DNA from: Klebsormidium nitens
Taxonomy: Eukaryota; Streptophyta; Klebsormidiophyceae; Klebsormidiales; Klebsormidiaceae
DNA length: 64,000 nt
Assembly: GCA_000708835.1 (NCBI GenBank)
Contig: DF237083.1
Coordinates: 113,040 to 177,039 of the forward strand
Reading direction: 5' to 3'
Under the pieces are notes generated by a model that worked only from the letters and a program-made list of their open reading frames with translations, was not told the origin of the DNA and searched no databases. The position numbers and the translations under genes are program-made. Shown piece by piece: positions 1-14,100 of this stretch; positions within the stretch are counted from its first letter, which is position 1, and each line of letters begins with the position of its first letter.

Positions 1-1035
1 AGGGCATACCTTTCATCAAAGATGTGTTCCAGGGTAAACATTTCCCACTCCCTCAAGAAGTTCTTGGTCGTCAGGTGTTTTGATGATTTCGGGTCAGGAT
101 CTGGAGCGCCAAGGTATCTGCCATGCGCCGTCCTGAACGACACAAGACCGTTTCTCAGGTGCAAAAGAGTGAATTGCTCCCACTCCTTTGCCTCCTTGTG
201 GTGTTTCACATCGCCATCGGGACTGGAGCTTAGATACCGGTGATGCGCGACGCTCTTGATGCAAACGGGAAGGCCTTGTACCTTGGTAGTGTCAGCTGCA
301 GGAACAAGAGGTGGATTTTCAAACGTGAGTCCAAGAGTTCATTGCGCCTTATCGATCGATTCAACGGGGAGAGGATCAATGGCCTAAGGGCGACGAAAGA
401 TAAGAGGCAATGTAGATCTACTTTCAGGATTTCCAATGTGCGATGCGACGCTACATCTTGTCAGGCCAGGCAAGAACATTTCAATGTAATGAGCATGAAT
501 TGCCATTATGATCAATAATAATACAAGAAGATGAGGAGTGTGAACGTTTGGTAATGAGGAACAGCATAAAGGACGAGCTCTAAGGATCTCTGAATGTTCT
601 CACCCAAACTACGTACTGGGATGGACCATACGTCATATGAAGATCCAAACGTCAAATCAAAAAGCAGCTTACAGGAATCAAGAGACAGAGCCTACCAAGG
701 CTCTTTCGACTATGTTTACCAAGTGCTGTCTCTCTTCCTTTCTTCGCCAAGTATCACATAATCTCCAATCTCGATTCACAGGGAAACAGGTCATAATAAC
801 GCGAATGATAAGAGATGCGAAAGCTTGTTTTAGATTCGGTCTCAGATGATGAGTCTCCGAGAGGGGGAAATAAAGAGCAGAGGCCAGGACGGGGATAGCA
901 ATATTACTTACTTCGCCACCCTCTGCCAAAGTCCGGAATCGTGACCACCTCATCGCGAACGAGTTGACGGCCCTTTTCGAGAATAGCCGCGACGACAGAC
1001 CCCTGATCAGGAGATGCAGCACCCCCCATGAACAT
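1..1035 (-). CDS. Fascin-like beta-trefoil protein, partial (5' part, two exons)
   Basis: Leftward gene cut by the left window edge. Exon 1 is read from an ATG at 1035 (or 1029) to a strong donor GTAAGT after position 912. Exon 2 starts at 295 after a CTGCAG acceptor and stays open to base 1; the one base left by exon 1 fits the two-base start of exon 2. Exon 2 encodes HHRYLSSSPDG, then W-E-Q-F-T-L, then SFRTAHGRYLGA, then W-E-M-F-T-L. The alternation of 'RYL' strands and 'WExFTL' strands is typical of fascin/actin-crosslinking beta-trefoil repeats. Binding actin is only a family-level guess. The intron is about 616 bp. The link to exon 1 is less certain than exon 2 itself. Confidence 0.5.
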
Positions 1036-3165
1036 CCTCAGGGATATCTCTCCTGCTCTTTTTAGGATGTCTCCTTGAAGGCAGAAGCGACAAACCTTCT
1101 TCAAAGCGCCGCGGTTCAGCTTTCTTTTGTTCAAGCGGATGCAATCCCAGAAGTTTGCAAAGAAGTGAGAGGATCGAGCACAGAAGAAGAAATCAAAGAA
1201 TGAAGGACGACCAGACCCGAATGTGAGATGCATCTCAGAAGGCCAGAAAGGCGAGCCCCCGAATGGTCTTGTCAAAGAAAATATGGCCACACTCACATGT
1301 AGCTCCAGCGAAAGATTCGAGCGAATGGTCACGTCTAGAAAGGCTCCGCTTAGAAACGACTGTAATTGAATGGTTCGGAGGGAAGCGCTGACGCACCAGA
1401 ACCTAGGCGCCGCGTATAAAGTCAGCAGAAAAGCCGCTACCGTTACTTTCTACTCTTGGTCGAGCATCGAACCCGCAATTCCCGCAATGATTCCTGAATG
1501 TTCTGCTTTCTCCGTCACCATACACGCGGGAGCTAGTAGAATCTGGCGCCGGACCGCCTTACATTAGCCGCAGCGTTTTGTTCGAGCTGATGGTGGTTTG
1601 TCGCAACAGGGTTCACTTTGTTACGTTTTGAAAAAGGTTTGACAGAGAACAATCGTTCTTGCGTTCTTGAAGCCAGTTTGCACTTGAAGAGTGACGTTGC
1701 CGTGTCGTCAATCAGGCACCAAGACTTCTGGAGCATCGTGTGGAAGTCGTCGAGAATCGAAGGCCGGATTCGAATAGGATACACTTCATTCAACGCCTTA
1801 CTTGCACTTGGCAATCCACCAATTTAGCTGCTCATGGTCGTCGACCTCCAGGGCGTCCGCTCATCCGACGGCCTGGATGACCGGCACGGATCCGGTCCGC
1901 TTCAGCACGTGAAGGGCATTGAGCTCTTCTTCCGGTCGCACAAGTGCAACCGGGTGTGTCAGGCGTTGGGTTTGCCCCCTCATCCGGGGGCCGCGAGAAC
2001 AGACTCGGGAACAGCCCTAGTGCCCCGTGATAGTTTACTTTCTCGGCGCTGAGATAGTTCTAGCAAGACCGAAGCAGTTTTCCGCTTGTGTATGAAAAGC
2101 GGGATCGGACGAGATTTGCTAAAGGATTCGTTTGGCTCCGTAAGAGCATGGATCAGAACATGGCCTGTGAGGGGGGCGGGTGGTGCTTTAGAAAAGTACT
2201 GCTAACACAATACGAGGTAGAAAAGAATCAGAGGAACTCATAAGTTATACCAGAGAGCCTGGTGTAGGGTTGAAAAAGTGAAGGTACATTTTGATTGCAG
2301 CAGTGTCAGGACACATCCGTTAGCAATTTTGATCATGCATTCCGTTGCTCAGCGGCCATATGCATCTGGCTTATTTTTATCAGATTCGATCCGAATCCAG
2401 TCCGAGCGCGGTCGGTCCAGAATAATCACGAAGCTTCCCCGCTGTATTGCTCGCTAAAAAGCATTCAAATCTGCAAAGAATCACTTATGAAATTGACTTG
2501 ATTGATGTCATTTCACAGATAATTAACTCCCGCGAAAAGCCAACTCTATGTGTGGATCCGACCGGGTCGGACTCACGTCCGACGTCTTCGCAAAAAGTGC
2601 ACCATGATAACAGCTTTAAGTATTTGTTAAATGATGCAGATCGAGAACGCGTCGGTCCACGTACGGCCGCCCCAACGTCATATCAAGAACCGCGATCTGG
2701 CAATTACTGGGTCCACCAGAAGCATATGCATGTCGTGGGCCGGTACGTAAGCTTTGGCGCGCACGCATGTTTCTGTTATACATGGCTAAACGGCGGCGAC
2801 GACATACATGCCAGGCATGGCATTTTCAGAAGGTCACCGCGTCAATACGATCGTGGTGCGCAGCTGCACACATGCATGCATGCATTGAATTCATGGCATA
2901 ACTAACTGCATTTAGCAGATGTGTACGCACGATCATGCGCTTCCACGCATGTCTGACTTCAATCGACAATGTGAGAGTGTACTAATGAATGAGAATCAAA
3001 AAAACTCTGTAAAGCTTCCGTCTTCAAAATCTTGTGTCGGATGAGGACCTCGACACAGACTTGGGATCATCGAGCATTTTCAAAACTGCAAGCGCACTCG
3101 TCGCGACTTCACTCAAGCACTTTGACAAGGGCAGCGGCCGACTAGACAAAAGACTGCTTCCTTGT
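1036..3165. other. Intergenic region
   Basis: Holds the presumed promoter of the fascin-like gene and the 3' flank of STT3. I see no convincing coding exon; the short open frames lack family motifs. Bases about 2690-2990 are unusually rich in CATG, TGCA and GCATGC palindromes, like two other intergenic islands in this window. Confidence 0.5.
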
Positions 3166-6100
3166 CTACCACCGGTTGTCTGGCGGCTTCACTTTGTAGA
3201 TCCTCACAATCCAGTTCGAGCTGGTGAAGGCCTCCTCTATATACTCCAGATCGAAGTGCTTGTTTCCAATCTCGTACCCTCGGGCTCGATCGTACCTGGC
3301 GCGAAGAATCGTCAGGATGACGTCAGCCCTCGCCACATAAGTTGACAAAAAGGAGGATAGAAAAAGAGAGCACCACTGAGAGGGCGCCACTGAGACAACA
3401 ATCGCTGTAAACAATCTCGCAGACTGGAGAGTGTTGGAAAGACAAAGATCTGCGCAAACGCCTGGTACAGGAGGATAACACAAGCGAGGAACAGTCCGCT
3501 CAAGATGTTAGCACACAGGAGGTCCTGATGCTTCACATCGAACCGCGAAAGGGCACCTAGCCAGACGTGAACATCTTCCGCCCCAGTACAAAAGCGAAGC
3601 ACATATTGTGGTTAGTGGCAGCATGTAAAATGACATAACGAACAACTTGTCTGCTTCGCGACCGAGGTGGGTATCTAGCTGACTCCAAAACACCAGCTGT
3701 CATGATGACCACGGTTTTGCGGCCAGCCGCCAGGCAAAGGCAGACGGCTGGGAAGTGTTCGCTACTACACCTCATAGCAATTGGTATTCGCGTGGGGAAG
3801 GCATGACCTGCTTTTCTTCCTCTGACCAGAAATCTTGATTGGGACAGAGGAGAGTGAAAACAAAGTGGAAGAGCGCTTAGCCAACAAGCCCTAAAACCCT
3901 AAAAATGGCCTACCCGGCTGGTCGATTGTACTCCGTTTGCAGCTCGCCAAAGCGGTAGTAACACATCTTGTACCTGCGTAAACATAACGCGCGTAAGTGA
4001 AAGGACTGACCTCTTTGCTGACATGTTCTCACGAGCCTCCATGCTGACGCCACAAAAAGGAAGGACTTTCACAGCAGGAACGGGAGCACACTGTCAAGGT
4101 GTTTTTGGAACTTGACAGGCCGTGCGAAATGCAAGGAAGGCCTGTTGACCGAGACACGCGACGGACGGATTACACTTCATCACCGCGGCAACCATTGTCA
4201 AAAAGTTGGCAGCTTTGGCAGGAGCTATAAGGACGTAACGGATCACTTCTAGAATTTCGACGGCCCGAATGCTCGGATAGTCTCCATACATGTCAGTCAG
4301 TGGGCGGATAGGCTGGAGAGAAGCTTCGCAGGCTTTCAACAGTCTGTCGCGGCAGAAATTTGTAAACCCAAACGTACAGATTTAACCCGGCCGTGATGCC
4401 CTTCGTTCTCCGTTGGGGGCGCATCCGTACTTTCGATCACGACAAAATTTTGAAAAAGCAATGCCGCAATGGCGTTTCGACAACGCTCGCCGAGGGCAGC
4501 AAGCGCCACAGTACATGCCAAACAAGCAACAACTAGTAGCGGCAGAAACGTACGGTCGGATCCTTACATGAGGCTGTCGAGCATCTTGGGCGCTGCCCCC
4601 TGTCCCACCGTATACTCCCCCCCCTCCGTCAGGTAATCGCTCTCCTGAATCACCGGGTAAACGCCCCCCCCGATTCGAACCATCCACAAAAACTTGTTGA
4701 TGTCATCGCTCGAGTAACCCGTGATCCCCCCGAAAACCACCAGAACGTAGTCCACGTCGAGTGACGTCATGATCTCGTAAGCGTCCGCTTCGGAGCTCGC
4801 CATCGCGCGCCCGACGGTGGCGATGTGGGTGTTGTTCCACGTGTTGTTGTCGACGATGACCGTACGGTTGGCCATCGCGGTTATCTGGTAACCGTAGTCC
4901 CACCAGCTCATGACCTGCGGGTTGAGAAGCGGGTTAGCAAGTATAGTAGAGGTCGCGTCAGCAAGACCCGATTCCACGTTATGGGCAATGATGCAGTTTC
5001 TTCGGGGTAAGAAAGAACCTTGAAAGCGTGAAGCTTCCCGAGAGGGACACCCGCTGCTCAATCCGTCCGTTGTCAAAGGCATTAACGCACTGCTTGGACA
5101 TCGAAAAGCAGTGCCCCTTACAAGGCACCGCGGACAAACAGCACCCCAGCTCCTCATAAAACCACATAACAGAAGCAGATGCCCTCGATCACATGCGCAC
5201 TCCATCGTCAGAGAGGACAGCAGATGAACGTGGTCAACAATCCACAATTTCCAGTAGAAAGCATGGAAAACGTGATCGCCCCTCTGCCATGATTTACTAC
5301 GAAACCACAAAACTACGAAACCACTACGAAGACGACACGCTGCGACCAGCTGAAGCGACTGCTGTCGAGCAAACCATTTTGAGCAGAGCAACACGTGCCA
5401 CTCCGCCCACCTTGGTTCCACGTGGCGTGTTGTAGTGCAGCCACGAGTAGGCTTCCCGAAAGTCGTCGAACATGATGCGTTGGCCGGAGGCGCCCCGTGC
5501 GGCCAACACGATGGAGGGGGAGCTGTACGCCTCGCTCGTGACCCATATGCTATGGGACGCGAACGCGATGAGGAAGTATCCGATGGCGGCGAGCGAAGCG
5601 GTGGCGATCAGGTTCTGGGACGGCAGGCCCTTTGCTTCCGCCTGGATGCGGAGAGAACTAGGATGAGAAAGGTTTTCGGAGGATTTTATAGAAGATGCAA
5701 GGCGTTCTTAGAAGACAACTCGAAAGTGCAAGTTTGGAAGCTGGCAATACGAGGAAGACTCGGCGTCTGGGCAGTCCGTTTGGAAGGACACTTTTGCGAA
5801 CCTCGCGTGTCGACAAGTGAAGAATGTGATTTATTTGTTGTGAATGGCCGAAAGACTCGGCTGCGTCTTGACAAAAACGAAGTCCCCCGTTCCTTCGATC
5901 CAGAGGCGGAGCGATCTTTGCGGACGGGTTTCGAATATAAGGTTGTTCCCCGTACACTCGTTACTCGTTCCCACTTTGAAGAGCACACTCCTACGGCAAA
6001 CCATTCCCCTCCTTTCTATGATTCGCAGCCGCCTTTCTTTTCTACCGGCGTCTCTACACGCGAAAGCACCCCTTCTGGAACCAATACAAAAACCACAAAT

Positions 6101-9100
6101 CCAGAGGTCAAGATTGCAGAAAAGACGTCAATGCTTCCAGCCTCACCTTGGCAGACGCCTTCTTGCTCAGGGGAGCTTTACCCGCGCCGCTCTCCTCCGG
6201 CGTCTTTTTAGAGTTTGTAAGAAAAAGTCTAAAAGAAAAGAGAAATGCACCACAAATCACAAAAGACGGGCAGGAAAACTCCGGCCTCTTTCTAGACGGA
6301 TTCTTCTAGCAAAAGAACCGCAAAATCACAACAAACTGGAAAAAAAGGAAAAAATTCCCCCCTCCTTTTTCACCTTGGCAGACGCCTTCTTGCTCAGCGG
6401 AGCTTTGCCCCCCGCCACTCTCTCCCGGCGTCTCTACATGCGAAAGCCTCCTAAATGAAACCACCCCAAAGATCACAACTCCAGAGATAAAACCTCTAGG
6501 AAGAGCGTCAGAGCTTCGACAATTTTCCTAGATTGTTAATCTCTGGAGTTTTGAATTATCTTTTTTAAACGTCAAAGCTTCCACCCTCACCTTGGCAGAC
6601 GCCTTCCTGCTCAGCGGAGCTTTCCCCGCGCCGCTCTCTTCTGGCGCCTTCTCCCACGCCATGGCCGCATACTTTTTGAGCAGCGACGACACCGCCACCG
6701 CCGCAACGAGGCACACGGCGGGCGTCGCAACCAGGATGAGCCGCACCATGACGCCAGCGAAGTAGAGTGACGTCAGCGAGTACGCGAGGATGAAGATGGC
6801 GGCATCGGAGAGGTCCTTGAAGAGGTAGTACATGCCTGCGGGCGCCCGGAAGACCTTTCGGGGTAAAGTAAACCATCTAGATTGGAGGTTAGAGATTCGA
6901 CCGCATGGCAAGTGGAGTTTTGCGCACGTTGCTGCGACTTCGATACTTCGCAAGGGCTTCGCAATTAGGAATCAAGGAACCCTTAAACCGAGATCAGACT
7001 CTTGAGTGCTCAGAGAAGGGCTCAAGCTAAGCTTATATGAACAGCAGGGAAAGCGAGTTGGATTGCCGAGAACAGAGGCAGACACGCCATAGGCTATGTC
7101 GCCGAGATGCTTGTCCTGGCCAATTAGGGAGGCAGCTTGAAGCATACCTCCAATCCTGCGACAGGTTTGAAGCAGGCACATGCTCGTACTTCCTGGTGCA
7201 AGGCTGGGCTTTAAGGTTTACCAAAGCGTCGCACGATCACTCGAACTGAGGAGACTGGACTCGATCCGAGATGAGGGCAAAAACAAGGGTAGTCGGGAGC
7301 GAAGTTGAGATGGAACAGATGACGAGAGAAGGGGCTTCAACAGGCTGACTCAAGTATAAATCAACTATCGCCTAAGGGTTGCATATGAGAGGGACGAGAA
7401 CTGCGGTTACGTTCATGATGTTGGCGTCACATAATGGCAGCGGGCTCACCGGCGGGGAAGAGCAGCATGAGCAGGTGGTAGTCGAAGAAGAAGGAGGACC
7501 ACGTGGTCGGCTGGTGCTCCGACACGGACGCAATGATTGGGATGTTCGCTTTCGCGTACGTCGGGTCTAGCAGCGAGTAGAAGCGGCCCGTCCAGGGGGA
7601 GATGTAACCCGTGGCTAACCCGACAACGGCAGCTGTGCCAGCCAGGCCTAAACCCAGGGTTAGGGTCAACCGCAGGAGGGCCTGGAACTGCTTAGGGTCA
7701 GGGAACTGGGAGCGGAGCCAGATGGTGAATTGGACGAGCTGCAGAGATAGGGATTTGGGTTAAGGAGAGGGTTTCAACAATCGAGGAACTTACAGCGTTC
7801 AATTTCGGGTGATTGTAATTCGGGGTTGATGCGGTAATATGGGCCGCTTAAGCAGTGCTCAAGCCTGCAGGACGACAACAATTTTGATTTGCGACACCAA
7901 CTGAACAAACGAGGGTTACGAACTTGCCGCTGACTAGGATACTACTGTAAACTTGCACTGTGACTCCTCTTGGTGGAGTATCTAAAATGCGCGGATGTGC
8001 GGAGCCTTCCACTAACTAAGATGCCCAGCGCCAAAGCAATCATAGGACTGCATCTGCAAATTTGTCCATCTGAGCAGCTTGCACTGGCACCTCAAGAGGC
8101 AGCTGTTTACATTGTGGAGCCCAAGCTGCTAAGAGAAAGTATAGATGCTATTTCGAATTTGGTCAGGAAACAAGTCGGATCGACAAAGCAGGATCGGATA
8201 TAACAAAATCAGGAACCAGAAGTTTGCGAGGTTACTCTGCCAGAGCGGAAGCGCCACAGAGATCCGAAAACAGGGGAGTATGAGATGGTCAACAAGTCAG
8301 AACGAATGAAATCCTATACTCGATCTTCAAAAGAATAAAGAAATCGACAAGGACACAAACCTGCAGCAGCAAGAAGACCCCGAGCGCCGCCATGTGCTCC
8401 CCTGACTGCACGTGCTGGAAACCGACAAAGCTGATCTGCATCGCGAGCAGTGTGCCCATGAGGTACCACGTGCAGTACGCGATGTATGTGCGGATGTTGT
8501 ACCTGCAGGAGAAGACGAGCCTGAAGTGAGTCATCCTTTCAATCCAGTGACGAATCTCTCTTCTTTGATGAGGCTCTTTGTTTCATTCTTTTGTTTTCTT
8601 CTTTTCTTGCCATTTCGCCTTAGAGGTGATTCGTAAAGCCTCTGCGACCATACGAAAGGCAGAAGGCCCACAAGCTAGTGCCAAGCGGAAACTTCAAGAT
8701 GCGATGAGGTGTCCCTCTTAAGACTCAATCAGCGTGGGAGAGTATAGTCAGTTTTGACGAAACATCACCACCTTCAACCACCAAAATGCATCTATCCTTT
8801 CACATCTTTCTTGGTGGTTGCTAACTGGTCAAATCTGCAATTGGTGGTACAGGTATACAACGCACCCACTCCAAACTTCCTGGCACAACGACTACATCGA
8901 TCAACCACTGAGTGTACGAACAGTGCGTACATCCTTGCCTCCTCAGAAGTTCAACGCAATCCAGAAGAAAGAACAGAATGCCAGAAACTGACAACTCGTG
9001 ATGCCGATCTTCAACGCGCTTGATATGCATTGACCAAGTTCAGAAAAGCATTCCACTAGAAAAGGATTCACAATCTTCTTGTTACTGTCTTTGCACAATA

Positions 9101-9920
9101 TTCAATCTGCAATTGGTGGTATCACCAACCAGTGCCCCAACTCTCACCTTCCCGACACCAGCAGGATCAGCACGTAGATTGGCAGCAGATTCGTGATGAA
9201 GATGTAGCCCCCCCATGCGGACACCATGTAGAAGTACCCAAACGCCGCCGCTACGGCCCACGCCAGCGACCCCGTCTTCACCGCTTTTACAAACAGGTAG
9301 AATGTCAGCAGAAGCGCAAAGATTGCGACCCCCTCGTTGTCAAACGACCCCGCCACCGAGCGGGAGATGTAACCGGGGCAGACCGCCATGAACGCTGCTG
9401 CTATAAGACCGGTGGACGAGTCCTTGAGCTCCTTCCCGAAGAAATAAGCGACCATTGCGGTGTTGGAAGCGAAGAAGGGCGCCAAGAGAACGCAGACCTC
9501 CCGGATGTTGACGGTGAGCATAAGGCCGTGGAGGAGCCAGTATAACCCGCCGGCAGTAACCATAAGTCCTGGGTATAGCGTCCCCCCCACGATGCGCCCG
9601 AGCGGGTACCAGCTCTCGTGATCAAACCAGTTCCAAAATTCGTAGAAACCCTTCTCGACCAGGACTTGCGTGACGCGGTAGTTGAAGTAGGGGTCAAACT
9701 CATGGATGACGGACTCAAAGCGGAGGACGCTAAATAGGCGCACGCTGAAGGCGAGAAGGTAGATCATTGCTAGCACTCCCAGGCGTAAGAGCAGCTCTTG
9801 CTGCTTTGTGCTTAGCCGAAGTTGCTGGGGGAGAAGAGCGCCCATGTCAAAAGGCAATAGGGGCGAGGTGGTGGCAGAGACTGGCGGAGCATCTTGAACG
9901 GGAGCGCGCTTGGGCGCCAT
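3166..9920 (-). CDS. STT3: Oligosaccharyltransferase catalytic subunit STT3 (8 exons)
   Basis: Catalytic subunit that transfers the lipid-linked glycan to Asn in N-x-S/T sequons in the ER membrane. Exons on the minus strand: 9920-9148, 8502-8361, 7738-7450, 6835-6591, 5641-5411, 4914-4568, 3973-3914, 3295-3166. All boundaries are AG/GT, phases agree, and the product is 738 residues. Exon 1 holds the multi-span N-terminus with the acceptor-site acidic motif EFDPYFNYR (about residues 74-82) and the SVAGSFDNE motif. Exon 6 holds the signature WWDYGYQ (about 564-570) and [13 protein letters not shown]. The last exon ends [16 protein letters not shown], close to the end of plant STT3. Length and motifs are typical, with no break seen. 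SWEET lies upstream on the same strand. STT3A versus STT3B cannot be settled by eye. Confidence 0.96.
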
Positions 9921-11113
9921 TGCTAGGCAGGCTCTACACAATGCCTATCTTCAAGGAACCTTTCAAAGGGTGATCAAGCTGCAATCGTGGGCAAGTGTGG
10001 ACATCAAACCCCCCTGTGCAATTGGAAACTAGAATATGATATGTAGTGCGCCTAAAGAGCAATGCCCCAATGCACCAATCCCTTACAACTCCTCCCCGGC
10101 AACCTCTCCCAGAACGAGAATTGTGCATCTGCCGGAGGTTCTTCTACCGCATTGCACGGATTGAAGGCGGCCCTCAGCGCTCTGCTGTTGACGTACGTCC
10201 ACTGCTGGTGCCAGAAGCTCTGCACGCCGCGCGCCAGCGGCTGCATTATGCGACCACGGAAACTAGAGGGTCGGACTTCTCAATCGTCCATCCTCAGCAG
10301 ACTCCATCCCTCGGCCAGGTTACCTCTTTTATGCTCAATCGACGGCTGAAACACCCCAGTACTACGACCGTCCGATCAGGACCACACGAGATCGGGCCAC
10401 GGCTGCGGCTGTATCTAGGACAGAGCCGGCAGAGCCACATCATGGCAGTGGTACGCGTACGAAGGTGAAGCCAGCCGACTGGGGAGAACTGAGCTAGAGC
10501 AGATGGCTAATGTAGGCGAAGAGGCCATGAAAGATGGACGTATGTTCTGTTCGACGTCGCGCCGTTAAGCTCTACTTCCACAAGCTCGACCCAAAAGCCT
10601 ATGTACACGTCTAAGGTCAGTTCTGCATTTGCTTTTTGGAGCGAGCCTTAGTGCAAGATTTATGCACGAACATACTTCATCGCGCTGGCCTGCCTATCGA
10701 TTCATTTGCAGTCCATCTGAACCTGTGATCCCTGACGGTACGTACTAGCTATAAGTAGGTGCAGACTTATATAAAGCCCATAGCGACATTGCTGGACGCC
10801 AAAAGGGCGCAGAAAGACCAGGATGCCACTTCATTCATACCAATATTCAAGACCAGAACGGTAGGATCTTTCGCGATCTTCAACCTTCAGGTGACCTTTC
10901 ATGTGCTTTTACAAAATATCTTCACGAAGCGCTAGCATCGAGTTGACGTGAACCTGTGCATAGTCGGGTGCATTCGAGATGTTTTTACAAATGTTCGTGG
11001 GCCATCTTATGATTTATAGCAACGGTCTAAACAATTGTCGTATGTAGGTATATATGATCTCATTAAAATAAGTATCGACGTATCAGCAATCCGTGATCGG
11101 CTGTGTATGCTTG
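9921..11113. other. Intergenic region between STT3 start and SWEET end
   Basis: Contains the 5' flank of STT3 and the 3' flank of SWEET. An open frame of 140 codons at 10046-10468 (+) has low-complexity R/P/H-rich composition and no recognisable domain, so I do not call it a gene. No repeats or RNA genes were recognised. Confidence 0.5.
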
Positions 11114-14100
11114 TCACGCATCCCTCTTCGGCTCGAAGCTCATGTTCTCAATCAAAACCTGCCCCTGCACCAGCGCTTCCCACGACGTCGAATCCGATCT
11201 TCCGTCCGCAACCGGTGTATGAGGCCCCGGTTGAGCTACAAACAGGTTGTCCACCCCACCGCTCGTTCGTCGAAGCAACGCGGCTTCGGGGTCCTCCTCT
11301 TGAAGCCTTTTGCTTTGCCTTCTCGACGCGCTCCCCGCCCCCATTTGGTGCGCGCTCTCAACCAACGGGTATTGCATGCTGATCGACGGCCGACGGAGCT
11401 GCGCTGTTTGCCCGGTCTGTCCACGTGTCGGCGTCACGTGCCCCGCCTCCGGCATCAAGTGCGCCTTCTCCATGACAGGGTACTGCTGACTCGCCGACGG
11501 CCGTCGATTGCCATGTGTCGCCTCCCCATTCGCCTCGAGCAACGGGTACTTCCCATCCGCCGGCGAGATGTAGCTCACACGCTTCCCGTCCGGGTAGTGA
11601 TCCACCGGCGAAGCTTCGGTGACGACTGACAGGTCGATTCCCGGGCGCTCCATTTCCCCGGGGTCCAGCACGCTGCTGTTCACCCGTTCCAGACCCCCCA
11701 GAAGAGGGGAGTGCATTTTGGGGGAGACTGGAAGCTGGTCCTCTGGATCCGGGCTCAGAAGCGATGTCTTCTCGCTCTTGTGAGCTGCACGGGAAGAAAC
11801 GCTGTTCCGCCGCGCGGGCGGGAACTGCTGCAGCTTGGCGCGGGAGAAGGGGGCGCCGTAGATGCAGTGGAGGCCGACTTGGATGAGGCCGAGAATGACG
11901 CCCGGGACATTCGGTGCCTGCGAGAGATTCTGTGCCGTGAGCGGACTCCGGATAGCCTGGACAAGCGCACAGTTCTCTCACGAGTTTTGTTGGATGAGAA
12001 TGTACGTCGAGCTTTTAGACGAACCAGGAGGAAGATTGCGCTTGTGGCTCATGGAAGAAGTCCGAGAAACAAGCAACATGAAATTGGCACCTCCAAGGCA
12101 AACCCTGGATCCGTAAAACTACGGATCCAAGGGCAGTTTCTTCTTCCGTACGGACAGTTTCTGTACCACTGTACACGCAGTTTCTTCATCAATGATTTCG
12201 CAGTAAGTTGATCCAACGAGATGAGAGTGCGAGATCGGAGTCAATACTACAGAAGATGCTTCGACTTACCCCGATATAGACGTCGTCCTTGAAGATGGCG
12301 AAGGTGCCCCAGGCGCACGAGTTGAGCAGGTTGTTGACGCACAGAGGCAGCGGCAGATACTCGACGCTCTTGGTCCGGATCACCAGTCCCAGAACGGAGA
12401 GAGGTGCGGCGACGGAAATGATTGAGAGTAGGTCGCCGAATGAGCCGACGACTTCGCTCCGCCGGTCATCTGTGAAGACGCCGAAGGCGAGGACCGCGGT
12501 CGCGGCCGCGGCAAGCGCGACGAAGATGAGCTGCTTGCGGGTGGTGGCCTGGAATCGAGAAATAGAGGCTTCAGAGAATCTCCAAAAAGCAGAAATGTAT
12601 GGAGAACGAGATCCGTACTGAAGATAAAGTTGGCGCAAGAAAAGTTGGTGCAGTGGTTGACGAGCAGCCGGGAGGATCGTTGCACAAAGTTTGGGCTGAG
12701 ACATATCCTATCCGAGTTTGACGAGCGTGTTCAGACACTTCAGTTCCTCTCGGAGTCCATATTACTACAGAATTGTAAAAACCTTTGACGACCTCTGGAG
12801 AAAGTTGTGCTAACAGAAAGTTGATATTGCTGCGGGTACGATCCAAGGATGCGAAAGCGAAGCGCGTCCCTGGCGACTGATAGGTGAGACGAAGTTTTGC
12901 GGTAGAAATGAAGGTCGATGGTACAATCTCTGTGAAACTGCGGCATCAGCCTTGAAGAAGCTCTCAGTATTGCTCTTGTTACTCTTTGGATAACCTTCGG
13001 GGAACCGTCTTCAGGTAACAGGAACTTTCAATCAGCAGCTTCGCCTCGGAAAAGCTCGTCGCCTTTGATATGCAGAGAGGTGCCGAGCAGATCCTAGGCT
13101 AAAGGATACGCGACTTCGCGGCTCCTCGAAGTTTAGGAAACGGTTCTGTGAACTTTCTAGACGGTGGAAGTATCTCTCAAGAAGCAACGTATCCGACTTA
13201 ACAGTAACTCACCAGTACTTCGGCGGAGCTGGCGTAGTAAAGAAAGATGGCGCAGTATGTCCCTTGGACGGTGACCGAAAATACATTGATGGTCTGCGAA
13301 AGAACGAAGAAACGGCGAGCCCGAGTCAGAGAAGGTCCGACACAAGTCTTCTGCACTCGAAGCTCAGAGGCTTACCAGAATTGGTGCACTTCATGTGGAC
13401 CAGTTGGAAATCTGAGAATTCAACGGTCATCACCAGAAGTTAGCCGATCTTAAATGACAGACAGTTATGCTCTTAATCTCGGATGCTATCACGAAGGGTC
13501 TTTTGAGGCAGCGGCTGACATGTACGAAATAATCTGAAGCGACTTGCGTGCATCATCAACTTAGCTTGATGAAAATGCTTGTGCCGAAGTTTCTGAAAAG
13601 TGCAGAAGATTCTCAAGTAAGACAGTCGAACACATCTTCGCTAGATGTGCAGTTCGAGCAACTGCGGAACTTCCTTCTTGGAAGTGTACAATACAGGCTT
13701 CTCTACAAAGAGTTTCACTTGGTCACGAAGAGCTCACCACAACTGCCATGCTCCCAGGAGTGACCAAGCCATATATGAGCCACACCAGACTGGAAAGCAG
13801 GGTGGCGATGTATGGGAAGCAGGAAAACTTCTCAGTGCTCCGGTTCTTGACCACTCGAATGAATGTTGGCACAGGGCTCAGGGTGGTGCTGATTCCTGTG
13901 AAGTTTGCTGCAAGGTTCGAAGACAAAAATTCAGCAAGGTGCAAAGTTCAGCTTAACTGACGATCCTTCCTGTGCCAAGTTCCGTTATCATCTTGAAGAA
14001 TGGACCAGTATGTATTAGAATTGAAACTGATGTATCTTTGCTCTGAGTTGACAATTTTGCAAGAGTTGTCGTAGTGGAAAGTGACCTTGGAGGAGTTCTG

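Noticed and set aside
5435-6458. 258- and 204-codon rightward open frames opposite STT3
   Set aside because: They are antisense to STT3 exon 5 and its neighbouring intron, and the translations are low-complexity.
7610-7680. CCCTAAACCC/GGGTTAGGG telomere-like string
   Set aside because: It lies within STT3 exon 3 and encodes a hydrophobic helix ([11 protein letters not shown]) in the correct frame.
10046-10468. 140-codon open frame upstream of STT3
   Set aside because: No start context, domain or splice support; composition is R/P/H-rich, as expected for a chance frame in GC-rich DNA.
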